A stretch of 64,000 bases of DNA. It comes from Kistimonas asteriae (GTDB lineage: Bacteria; Pseudomonadota; Gammaproteobacteria; Pseudomonadales; Endozoicomonadaceae). The position numbers and the translations under genes are program-made. The stretch spans positions 60,457 through 124,456 of the forward strand of contig NZ_JAEVHF010000016.1 in the NCBI RefSeq assembly GCF_018263925.1, written 5' to 3'. The notes below the pieces were generated by a model, which worked only from the letters and a program-made list of their open reading frames with translations, had not been told where the DNA came from and searched no databases. Shown here piece after piece: positions 1 through 7,679 of this stretch (position 1 is its first letter; every line of letters starts with the position of its first letter).

Positions 1-707
1 CCTGTGACAATTGCGGCAGAGATCAGGATGGACTTGGGAATATCCCGGCGGGGATCGCGGATTTCGCTGCCCATGCAGGCGATCAGCTCAAAGCCCATCA
101 GGTTGAAGATGATGACCGGCAGGAAGCCCAGGCCGGAGTCGATGGAGGGGGTCATGCTGCTGAGGGTGAATTCGTTTGCAACGCCGTGCTGGCTGGCATA
201 CCAGAAACCACCGACACCTAATACAACAATGACCGCGACCTTGAACAGTGCGCCGAGGTTGGTGACCCAGACACCGGCATCCACCGAGATATTGCAGATC
301 CAGATGGTTAGCCAGGTCAGGGCGATACAAATGATGATCTGTATCGACAGGCTCATGGTCGGGAAGAACATCTCGGCGAACATGCCGGCAAACATGATGT
401 AAACCGCCGGCATCCACAGCCCGACGTTAATCCAGTAAAACCAAGTAGTGCGTACCGCCCACTTGTAACCAAATGCCCGCTTGACCCAGTCATAAATGCC
501 TCCTTCACCGGGATAGGTGGTTCCCAGTTCGGAGGAAATCAGGCCATAAGGAATGACAAACAGCACCAGGGTGATCAACCACCAGGTAATAGAGGAAGGG
601 CCAATCGACGCTGAGGCGGTGAGGCCGTCAACGACCAGCACCGCACAGACACTGAACAGGGTAAGGCTGGAAAGCCCCATTTTTCCCGTGGACTCCGTAC
701 TCATCAT
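1..707 (-). CDS. APC-superfamily amino-acid permease, N-terminal part (3' end outside window)
   Basis: The reverse strand stays open from an ATG ATG pair at 702-707 to the window edge, about 235 residues. The translation begins MMSTESTGKMGLSSL and contains several long hydrophobic segments: TM1 around residues 11-35, TM2 around 42-60, and further segments near 90-112, 120-140 and 150-170. The loop TTYPGEGGIYDWVKRAFG and the later MGFELIACMGSEIRDPRRDIP are typical of APC amino-acid/polyamine antiporters. It would be an inner-membrane transporter with about 12 TM segments when complete. It diverges from a putrescine-carbamoyltransferase-like gene. In Gram-positive agmatine-deiminase clusters an APC agmatine:putrescine antiporter is linked to that enzyme, so an agmatine/putrescine or arginine/ornithine exchanger is a reasonable inference. 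The substrate cannot be read from this fragment. Confidence 0.8.
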   Translation of the reverse strand, partial: MMSTESTGKMGLSSLTLFSVCAVLVVDGLTASASIGPSSITWWLITLVLFVIPYGLISSELGTTYPGEGGIYDWVKRAFGYKWAVRTTWFYWINVGLWMPAVYIMFAGMFAEMFFPTMSLSIQIIICIALTWLTIWICNISVDAGVWVTNLGALFKVAVIVVLGVGGFWYASQHGVANEFTLSSMTPSIDSGLGFLPVIIFNLMGFELIACMGSEIRDPRRDIPKSILISAAIVT

Positions 708-870
708 GCAACTCCAGTCAGGTGAACAGTCTTCAGTAAGCTGCTGGCGCGGGCCTGGTCTACCCTGAATCCCTTTCTGGTGGCCGGCGCCGGACAAACT
801 GTTATCAGAGGAAGAAGTCCGTCTGTTCGGGCCGCCGCCTCTTTGTTGATGGCGTTCATGATAAATGTCC

Positions 871-1096
871 ATAAATATCGAATCTTGATGCAGGTCATAC
901 TTCGATATTATTCCAATAAATATCGGTTTAATTTCTATTCGTGTAATTGGCATGGATATTTATTGATCGTTATTTTGCTTTTTATATGTGTTTCGGTGGG
1001 TTTTTACGGTTTTTGTTTTTGTAAGTATGGGGTTTTATCAGATTTGTTGAAATAAATATCGACTTTTGATCTCGGTCAATATCGACTTTTATCGAA
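871..1096. promoter_or_regulatory. Cluster of ATAAATATCGA-type repeats in divergent promoter region
   Basis: The roughly 510 bp gap between the permease and the carbamoyltransferase is AT-rich and holds no convincing gene. It carries repeated sites: ATAAATATCGA at 871-881 and 1052-1062, ATAAATATCGG at 916-926, AATATCGACTTTT at 1078-1090, and the inverse TCGATAT at 902-908. The 19 bp windows at 871-889 and 1052-1070 match at 17 positions. Such an array between divergent genes suggests binding sites for a regulator controlling both. The sites do not match the E. coli ARG box (a palindrome around TGAAT/ATTCA) or the Pseudomonas ArgR motif, so the regulator is unknown. Confidence 0.45.
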
Positions 1097-1217
1097 AGCT
1101 TATGATGCAAACCAACAGAACAAACAACGACCGGCAGCGGCGGCCTTCGGTGCCAGCGCGGGTCATTGATGAGTGAACAATCCCGGCTTTAAAGACCATA
1201 GAAGTAGGAGCATCACC

Positions 1218-2264
1218 ATGAAACTGCCATCTTCCAGCGCCACTGAACTGCACAAGCCTGAACTTAAGCACTTCCTCAAGACCCAGGACTTCACCCGCCA
1301 GGAATTGACCGACATCCTGGAACTGATGGGCATGCTGAAAGAAGCCCGCAAGGCCAACGCGGTTCCCCAGCTGTTTGCCGGCAAGTCTGTTGCCATGATC
1401 TTCGAACAGCCTTCCACCCGTACCCGTGTGTCCTTTGAGACTGCTGCGACGATTCTGGGTGGTCACGGTCTGTTCCTGTCTCCGAAAGATATCCACCTGG
1501 GCGCCAAGGAATGCCTGGCGGATACCGGCCGCGTCCTGTCCCGGATGTGCGACGTGATCATGGCCCGTGTTGACGATCACAAGACCGTTGCCGGTCTGGC
1601 GGAATACTCTACCGTTCCGGTCATCAACGGCCTCTGCGACTGGCTGCACCCAACCCAGATCATGGCGGACCTGTTCACCATGATGGAACACCTGCCGGAA
1701 GGCCGTAAGCTGGAAGACCTGACCGTGGCTTTTGTGGGTGATGCCACCAACGTCTGCTCTTCCCTGATGTTTGCCTGCACCAAGTTCGGCATGCACTTCA
1801 AACACATCGGACCCAAGAAGTACCAGGCACCCCAGATGTGGCAGGACATCGCTAACGAAAACATCAAGACGTCCGGCGGCCGCCTGACTGTGACTGACAA
1901 TATTGATGAAGTGGAAGGCTGCGACATCCTGATCGCGGACAGCTTCTACTGGTTCGGTCAGGAAGCGGAGAAGGAAGAGCGTCTGGCAGCCTTCATGCCG
2001 AAGTTTGTGATTACCGAAGAAATGATGAAGAAAGCCGGCGAAGACTGCCTGTTCATGCACTGTCTGCCTGCCAACGATCAGCGCGAGTGCACCCGTGAAG
2101 TCATGGACGGCGCAAGCTCCCTGATCTTCGACGAAGCCGAAAACCGCCTAACTGCGCAGATGGCCCTGCTGGTTTACCTGACGCACAAGAGCATCAAGAA
2201 GCCCAGCGAAGAAACCCTGGCTTACCACGCAGACAAGATCGGCACCCTGCTGAGCCGCATCTAA
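1218..2264 (+). CDS. Putrescine/ornithine carbamoyltransferase family protein (putrescine-type features)
   Basis: A 348-residue cytosolic transcarbamylase that would transfer carbamoyl between carbamoyl phosphate and an amine. Carbamoyl-phosphate motifs are present: STRTRVSFETA, MARV near residue 106, HPTQ and FMHCLP. The ornithine-specific SMG loop of OTCases is absent; the corresponding stretch reads ADSFYWFGQEAE, closer to the YGLYEAE loop of putrescine carbamoyltransferase. The end HCLPAN...FDEAENRLT and the segment MEHLPEG.KLED also resemble putrescine carbamoyltransferase as I recall it. The start at 1218 is chosen because TAGGAG lies 7 bases upstream; an in-frame ATG at 1173 has no ribosome site. 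The APC permease diverges from it and a strong terminator follows. Alternatives are a catabolic OTCase (arcB) or the YgeW-type transcarbamylase of unknown function. Confidence 0.75.
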   Translation: MKLPSSSATELHKPELKHFLKTQDFTRQELTDILELMGMLKEARKANAVPQLFAGKSVAMIFEQPSTRTRVSFETAATILGGHGLFLSPKDIHLGAKECLADTGRVLSRMCDVIMARVDDHKTVAGLAEYSTVPVINGLCDWLHPTQIMADLFTMMEHLPEGRKLEDLTVAFVGDATNVCSSLMFACTKFGMHFKHIGPKKYQAPQMWQDIANENIKTSGGRLTVTDNIDEVEGCDILIADSFYWFGQEAEKEERLAAFMPKFVITEEMMKKAGEDCLFMHCLPANDQRECTREVMDGASSLIFDEAENRLTAQMALLVYLTHKSIKKPSEETLAYHADKIGTLLSRI

Positions 2265-2315
2265 CCGGAAATGTTGGTCAGGCTACCTTTCTCCGGTCTG
2301 ACCGGACATTGAAAC

Positions 2316-2342
2316 CGGGCTCCTTTTGGAGCCCGTTTTTTT
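2316..2342 (+). terminator. Rho-independent terminator after the carbamoyltransferase
   Basis: A perfect 8 bp stem CGGGCTCC/GGAGCCCG with a TTTT loop is followed by seven T residues. It lies about 50 bases after the stop codon. The remaining stretch to 2501 is AT-rich with nothing else recognised. Confidence 0.9.
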
Positions 2343-2501
2343 CTGGTTATTAAAATGAAATTTTGAAAAAAAAATGGTCACAGGACAGGAGAGTACGTTG
2401 TATTGATGGCTTATATGATGTGTCAGATTTTAACTGGGATGTCCAATTGATTTTGATACTATTGTTTTTCCCGGTTACAAAAATCAGCTCATTATAAATC
2501 A

Positions 2502-3797
2502 CTAAAAATGGCCAAATCTGAAGGGTTCGCTGTAGTCACGCTTTTGGGCAAATACCAGATGAACCGTTTTTTTCTTTCCTCCACGCATGACATCAATGGC
2601 TAACTGAGTGTGTCGCCATGCTAGCCAGCGATTCAGTGATGCTATAGATTTTTTGGATAAAATATGTGCGAATTGCTGTATAGATGTAATGTTTTCACCG
2701 CTTATATTGAGGATAATATCATGGGTCATTAATGTTTGGTCAGAGGCAGGAAAAATTCCATTTTCAACATATAAACGGTTGCCTTCTTTTGAAGTGGCAA
2801 CGTTAAAACCTAACAAATGATGTACGACACAGCCATATTGAATCAGACTGTGTGCTGAGAATATAACGGTTTGTGCGGGTGTAAATAAGACACTGGAGCA
2901 TAGGGGGAGAGTACACGCGCGGCGTCGCTCAGCAGCCCCTGTGCATGGTATTCTACAACCACCTAGACCTATAGACATACCTTCAAAGCCTTGGTTGGAC
3001 AGAATCATCCCACCAGAGCACGGCATATCCGGTGCATACCAAAGTGGCCAGATAACGCCGTACCTAGAACATTTAGTTGATACTGTAAAGTATCTTTCTA
3101 TAAATGATGGACAATCTGATTGTTTATCGAAGAATGGTACTGTAAATCGTGAAAGTAGAGACAGTGTTTTATTATTTGCTTTTAACTGGCTTTTGGAGAA
3201 ATTTAAATTGATATTTTCAGGGAGTACAGCTTCTAAAATGGCTGTATCTGAATAATCATCGGATGCCAAACGTTTATAGAAACGACGATGTGCATCCACA
3301 GTGTTGCAATACCATATAATGCTTTTATTTGCAGCGTGAGCACAGGTGACTATATGTCCACTATTATCAAAAATAAAACCATTGGCAAAATCCTCAAAGT
3401 CCTCGTCGGGATCCGTCATTGCTTCCAGACCTGCAGAAATAATGTATGGTTCTGTTTGCAATAATGTATTGTCATCTAACTCGGCCGTGGTATCGATGTC
3501 GTCACTGGTGTTTGTTTTTGAAAGCAAGGTGCCACTTAGTAAAAAAACAAATGTTGGAAGTTTATAGTTGTTTGATAAAGGCACGTCAGGTGTTGTTTTA
3601 TAAAGCCTGGGTGCCTGCTGAAGTTTACATGTTGATTTAATCCATTTTTCTTTTATTTTTTTTGAAGGAGTGAAATTTTGCTTTAACTTATAGAGTCGAG
3701 AAGCAATGTTTTTTTGTAATACGTTAAGTACTTCTGATGTTCTGCTTGTAAACTGTGTAGTATTTGCAGGTATTGCATGGGTTAATAACACTCTCAA
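2502..3797 (-). CDS. Divergent HtrA-like serine protease with C-terminal PDZ-like domain
   Basis: The 431-residue product carries a recognisable but strongly diverged trypsin-fold protease. GFIFDNSGHIVTCAHAA (residues 140-156) matches the catalytic-His block of DegP/HtrA proteins (His154). DYSDTAILEAVL (181-192) matches the Asp block (Asp184). MPCSGGMILSNQGFEGMSIG (258-277) matches the GNSGGPL Ser block (Ser261). Residues about 325-416 resemble a PDZ domain: LLGFNVATSKEGN, then MTHDIILNISGENITSIQQF, then an IDVMRGGKKKTVHLVF strand. There is no classical signal peptide; a short hydrophobic segment at 79-92 may be a membrane anchor. The start is a TTG overlapping the TGA of the upstream gene (TTGA), implying translational coupling. 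The gene is AT-richer than the backbone. A role in host interaction or in processing the upstream partner is inference. Confidence 0.6.
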   Translation of the reverse strand: MRVLLTHAIPANTTQFTSRTSEVLNVLQKNIASRLYKLKQNFTPSKKIKEKWIKSTCKLQQAPRLYKTTPDVPLSNNYKLPTFVFLLSGTLLSKTNTSDDIDTTAELDDNTLLQTEPYIISAGLEAMTDPDEDFEDFANGFIFDNSGHIVTCAHAANKSIIWYCNTVDAHRRFYKRLASDDYSDTAILEAVLPENINLNFSKSQLKANNKTLSLLSRFTVPFFDKQSDCPSFIERYFTVSTKCSRYGVIWPLWYAPDMPCSGGMILSNQGFEGMSIGLGGCRIPCTGAAERRRACTLPLCSSVLFTPAQTVIFSAHSLIQYGCVVHHLLGFNVATSKEGNRLYVENGIFPASDQTLMTHDIILNISGENITSIQQFAHILSKKSIASLNRWLAWRHTQLAIDVMRGGKKKTVHLVFAQKRDYSEPFRFGHF

Positions 3798-5227
3798 AAC
3801 ATGTTACCTGCATCGCTTTGTTCACTGTCAGAATCAGAGCCATCTTGAGAAGAATCAGAACCATTAAGTGAAACCGTTTCCTGACTCAAGGTCTTATCTA
3901 ACAAGCGTGGCGCTTCTGGCGCGGTGTAAATGTGTTCTTCCGGATGACAATATATATCCTCGATACCAGGTGGTTTTTTGCGAATATCTGAACAGGGATA
4001 TCGATGGGCTTTACCGGGTAGCCATGGAAAACAGTTAACGGGTCTTTCAAGTCCCCAGATCAGCGAAACGATAAGTCTGACAGATCGATATGCACCAATC
4101 AGTGATGCGGGCGCGGTACATTCCACGGCGCAATCCCCTTTAGAATACATGGGAATGATATGCACAAATGTGAATAGAAATGCGCGCAAACCTCTGGGAA
4201 TGCTTTCGGCAAAAGGGGTTCCGCACATGCCACAGCAGGCAGGACAGAGAAGTGGTGTTTTGGGGCGGTTTTGAGTTGCTGTACTCGGTGTCTGTTCTGG
4301 ATCCTGGCTCTCTGGCACGCCTTCATAATCGCTAAGACGATCAGCAAACCAGTCATTCCATATATAGAACTTTGAATCAATCGTACGCGGGAGGGGTTGG
4401 TTCTGCTCTGCCATTTTATCAAAATCAGGGCTGGTGGTAGGCTCAATGTCATCATCTGGCGTTGTGGTATCCGTTCGGGAAACGGGCCTACCTTGTTTGA
4501 TGGTTACTGTTGCCGCTACTTCGTTGGTTTCAGGATTAAAGAAGGTGACTTTTCCATCAAGCGTTCTCCATAGCGTTAATAGTGCTGATAATTCTTCACT
4601 GAATTCGCGCTGAATGCGTTGTAGTTCGCTGTTATCCTCTGGAGCTTGGCTTCTGCTGGATTCAGACGTATAGAGTGTCTTAATGAATGCTTTCAATGCT
4701 TCAAACTTGTTGGCCAGATTTTCTTCATGGCGGATAATTTGTTGTCGAATAGGTGGGGTTAGTCTTTCACAGGGATCGGTGACTTCCTTCCAGAGGGTAA
4801 GGCCGCTGTCAGAATGCTTATCTTTCAAAGATTGGAAGTACTCTATAATCTGTATGTGGTATGCCTTCAGTTGTTCAATTATCCGTAGTTTATCTTCCCA
4901 GGTTTCGCCGGGATGGTATGTTTGATAGTGCTTGTAACGATTAATAAATGTTTCAACAATGACACGAATAAAACCAGCAAAAAAACCAAGAATGGCCGCT
5001 AACGGAATAACAATAATGGTTACGATTACTTTACAGGTAACAATGACAGCTTTGATAAAATAATCACATAAATGTTTTGTCTGGTTGATATCTTCGTCAT
5101 CTTTCTGCTGCTCTGACGATAAATAGGCTTCTGGCTGTTCTGGAGAGGCTGAATTTGTCGCTTTAGAATAGTCAGCTGTCTTGCTTGATACAGAAGGAAT
5201 TTGTTGGTTAGGGATCGCTGCTAACAT
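3794..5227 (-). CDS. Unrecognised membrane protein with Cys-rich C-terminal region
   Basis: The product is 477 residues from the ATG at 5225-5227, chosen because CGGAG precedes it at good spacing; 30 in-frame codons upstream lack a ribosome site. Residues 1-52 are polar and disordered. A long hydrophobic hairpin lies at 56-95 (VIVTCKVIVTIIVIPLAAIL...). A helical region follows to about 225, then an acidic linker rich in T, D and P. The C-terminal part holds a CPACCGMC cluster at 328-335 and further hydrophobic stretches near 346-361 and 373-391 with more cysteines. The tail is Ser/Asp-rich (GSDSSQDGSDSDSEQ). I do not recognise a family. It is the first gene of a two-gene operon with the HtrA-like protease. 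The modular disordered/TM/Cys-rich build resembles secreted effectors of host-associated bacteria, which is inference. Confidence 0.6.
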   Translation of the reverse strand: MLAAIPNQQIPSVSSKTADYSKATNSASPEQPEAYLSSEQQKDDEDINQTKHLCDYFIKAVIVTCKVIVTIIVIPLAAILGFFAGFIRVIVETFINRYKHYQTYHPGETWEDKLRIIEQLKAYHIQIIEYFQSLKDKHSDSGLTLWKEVTDPCERLTPPIRQQIIRHEENLANKFEALKAFIKTLYTSESSRSQAPEDNSELQRIQREFSEELSALLTLWRTLDGKVTFFNPETNEVAATVTIKQGRPVSRTDTTTPDDDIEPTTSPDFDKMAEQNQPLPRTIDSKFYIWNDWFADRLSDYEGVPESQDPEQTPSTATQNRPKTPLLCPACCGMCGTPFAESIPRGLRAFLFTFVHIIPMYSKGDCAVECTAPASLIGAYRSVRLIVSLIWGLERPVNCFPWLPGKAHRYPCSDIRKKPPGIEDIYCHPEEHIYTAPEAPRLLDKTLSQETVSLNGSDSSQDGSDSDSEQSDAGNMF

Positions 5228-5607
5228 AATTACTCCGAGCTTGTGAGTTATTCTTATGACTGCGATTGCAGTGTAATGTTCCTGAAATATTTTAAGAAAA
5301 TGATGGAAAAGTAACATTTTTCGTGTGTGTTATCTTGGTGTTATGTATACAAACTATTCATAGTATGGATTGAAATGTATCGGTTAAATCCTTTCTATAA
5401 CGTTACCTGATTACCATCATTTATTATCTTCTGTAGTGATGAATTCACTGAAAGTCTTGAGGGCAGGTGATAAAAACAGTTGATTTAATTTTGAGGTGTC
5501 AGTGCAAAGAGACTTATGCGTACTTTATCCCGTGTGGTATCTGGATGTCTTATAAAAGTGCTGAAGAAGAGGGGGATCTGGTATTGGTTTGAAAGGGTAC
5601 TTTGTAG

Positions 5608-5638
5608 GTGGCCATTTGCTCTTTGAACAAATGGCCAC
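5608..5638 (-). terminator. Hairpin downstream of the beta-propeller gene
   Basis: A perfect 11 bp inverted repeat GTGGCCATTTG/CAAATGGCCAC with a 9-base loop sits 5 bases after the stop of the reverse-strand beta-propeller gene. The U-run that would follow on that strand is weak. The rest of the roughly 400 bp gap (5228-5643) is AT-rich and must hold the promoter of the Cys-rich protein/protease operon; no clear -35/-10 pair could be assigned. Confidence 0.55.
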
Positions 5639-5643
5639 ACTAT

Positions 5644-7596
5644 TTATCGACTGGCTAGTTCTGTGTTAGGTGGTAGTGAAGCCGTTTGTATCGCTGTGCA
5701 AAGTGAATCTGCCTGCTCTGCTGCAGTGGTTGGATTCTGCACATTGACGGATAACTGTAATGCTTTCAAATGACTGGTCAGGCTTTTGTCCAGCGCTTGT
5801 TCCTCCAGAGCCGCAGTGGCGGCCTGACTGGCTTGTTTCAGTAATACACCCGCTTGGAGGGTATCGGCTTCACTGGATGCCGGATTATCCTGCTGAAACC
5901 TGGCGGCATTCTCCAGACGTATCGCGGCGGCACAAACCGCATCACGTACCAGAAGGTCGTTACGCACCGGCTTGTATCTGGCAATTCCACCTGTTAACGG
6001 TTTCACCAGTGGTCCCAGCAGTGCACGGCTGACGGCGCGACGGATTGGCGAGTGGGCGATGTAGAAACCGCCATCAGGGCCAGTAATGGTGGTAGCGACG
6101 GATTCTTCCACGCCTTCGGTATACGAGATTACCTCACCGGTTTCCCGATCCAGCAAACCGACGCCGACGGAGACCGGTAATCGCACTGTACCTTTCTCAA
6201 AGCCAGCGCCCAGTATCACGGCAATGCCGTTGGCGGTGATAGAGGCTGTCAGCATATTCAGGTTTTTCTGGCCGAAAACTTCCGGGTACATGTCCAGGCT
6301 GGCGCGCCAGATGACATCAGCCTTGTCACCGCGATCCTTGAGTTTGAACAGCTCACCGGCCGTGATGGCATAGAGTTCATTGTTCTCCGACGCTACGGTG
6401 ATAGATGCCAGAATCTGTTCACCAACCGATTGCCGCCAGAGTTCATTCAGCGCCTGATCAAAGGCGATCACATTACCATTGTCGTCTGAAACATACACAC
6501 GCGTACCATCAGCGCGGAGTGCAGGTGTCGAACCGGTTCCTCCCTTGAACCAGGTACTGGCCGCCACCTCAAGGCGGTATTGGCCATTACCGGCAGGTAC
6601 CATGTCGATGCCGTACAGGGCGCCATTCTCTGCCAATCCATCAATCGTGCCATCGGCTTCATCTGGAGCGGTGGCGGCGATAAAGAAACGACCCGTCATC
6701 GGATCAATGGAAAAATAATTGGCGATCTTAACGCCGCCGCCAAACAGCACATCGGCGACCTTGCTGAATCGTCCACCGACCTGGGGATCTTCACCAAAGA
6801 CTTTTTTCATGACCTTGTCGGTACGCTTGGTGACCCACTTTCCGGGACGGCCGGTCGTTGCCCCTTTGGCGGGTGCGCCAGGTATGGTAAAGGCTTCTGC
6901 CAGAATGGGTTGTCCTGTTTTACGATCCAGTGCAAAAACGGAGCCGTCCATCAGCAGGCCGACAATACTGTCTGACTGGGGGTGATAGCTGGCGCCAAAG
7001 TTATGGGTATTACGATCATCGCCGGGCTGCAGGGCCGGTTCCCTGAGACCGGTCGGGACATCCCAGATAACACTGCCATCCTGACGCACGGCCAGTGCCC
7101 GTTCGTAGAGTGTCAGGTAAATGATCTGTTGTCCCGGGTTGTCCGGATCCTCCAGCACCAGTGGTGTACCGCCGCCCTGTGAGAGTGGTTTGCCAGTAAT
7201 AGACCAGCGTCGTTCACCCGTTTCCCCGTCAAGGCTGACTAGGACCACTGGCTCTGAAGGGGTGACCGGGCTGAAGTAAAGATTGCCCTGTCGGTCGATA
7301 GAGGGACCTTCGGTAATAAACAGGTGTTTTTCCACCACCCAGTCCAGTTCAACGTTGGGAGCAGTGGCTGTCAGAACCTCATCCGAATTCCGGGTACTGG
7401 CATGGAGTGACCGGAAGGTGTCGTTAATCCCAAGCACGGGATGTACAGGTGCGGCATGACGGGGACCGTCGGGACGCCATTCACTCAGTGGCGGGGCGTC
7501 ATAGGTTTTTGGTGTTTTCAGGTGGTCATTCAGTAGCGTACCGGCAATGGCCAGACCAGCAACGACTGTGCCTGAGATCAGCAGTTTCTTCGCCAT
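5644..7596 (-). CDS. Exported PQQ-like beta-propeller protein
   Basis: The 650-residue product starts MAKKLLISGTVVAGLAIAGTLL, an uncleaved anchor or signal peptide, so it is probably periplasmic. Repeated blades have the form LVSLDGETGERRWSITGKP, GSVIWDVPTG, VFALDRKTGQPI, RVYVSDDNGNVIAFDQALNELW and LKDRGDKADVIWRA. These W-containing blades are the PQQ-like/BamB-like repeat. The last 130 residues are helical. It is the third gene of a same-strand group with DUF1302 and DUF1329 proteins. In Pseudomonas-type clusters the same two families are commonly accompanied by a beta-propeller protein and an RND transporter, so a scaffold role in envelope lipid or hydrophobe handling is plausible. There is no evidence that PQQ is bound or that it is an enzyme. 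Confidence 0.75.
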   Translation of the reverse strand: MAKKLLISGTVVAGLAIAGTLLNDHLKTPKTYDAPPLSEWRPDGPRHAAPVHPVLGINDTFRSLHASTRNSDEVLTATAPNVELDWVVEKHLFITEGPSIDRQGNLYFSPVTPSEPVVLVSLDGETGERRWSITGKPLSQGGGTPLVLEDPDNPGQQIIYLTLYERALAVRQDGSVIWDVPTGLREPALQPGDDRNTHNFGASYHPQSDSIVGLLMDGSVFALDRKTGQPILAEAFTIPGAPAKGATTGRPGKWVTKRTDKVMKKVFGEDPQVGGRFSKVADVLFGGGVKIANYFSIDPMTGRFFIAATAPDEADGTIDGLAENGALYGIDMVPAGNGQYRLEVAASTWFKGGTGSTPALRADGTRVYVSDDNGNVIAFDQALNELWRQSVGEQILASITVASENNELYAITAGELFKLKDRGDKADVIWRASLDMYPEVFGQKNLNMLTASITANGIAVILGAGFEKGTVRLPVSVGVGLLDRETGEVISYTEGVEESVATTITGPDGGFYIAHSPIRRAVSRALLGPLVKPLTGGIARYKPVRNDLLVRDAVCAAAIRLENAARFQQDNPASSEADTLQAGVLLKQASQAATAALEEQALDKSLTSHLKALQLSVNVQNPTTAAEQADSLCTAIQTASLPPNTELASR

Positions 7597-7637
7597 GGGA
7601 TACCTGTTTTATGGTTATTGTGAAAGGCATGGAGCGA

Positions 7638-7672
7638 CCGTAACCACTGCCTGTTGCAGGCAGTGGTTACGG
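7638..7672 (-). terminator. Strong 16 bp hairpin between DUF1329 and beta-propeller genes
   Basis: A perfect 16 bp stem (CCGTAACCACTGCCTG at 7638-7653 and its complement at 7657-7672) with a 3-base loop lies 8 bases after the DUF1329 stop. No U-run follows, so it may act as an mRNA-stabilising or attenuating hairpin inside an operon rather than as a complete terminator. Confidence 0.55.
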
Positions 7673-7679
7673 TATAGTT

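Noticed and set aside
871..1096. ArgR boxes upstream of the carbamoyltransferase
   Set aside because: The repeats have an ATATCGA core and do not form the TGAAT/ATTCA palindrome of ArgR sites.
1089..2060. 323-codon open frame antisense to the carbamoyltransferase
   Set aside because: Fully opposite a well-matched enzyme gene with its own ribosome site and terminator; the translation has the His/Gln-rich composition of a shadow frame.
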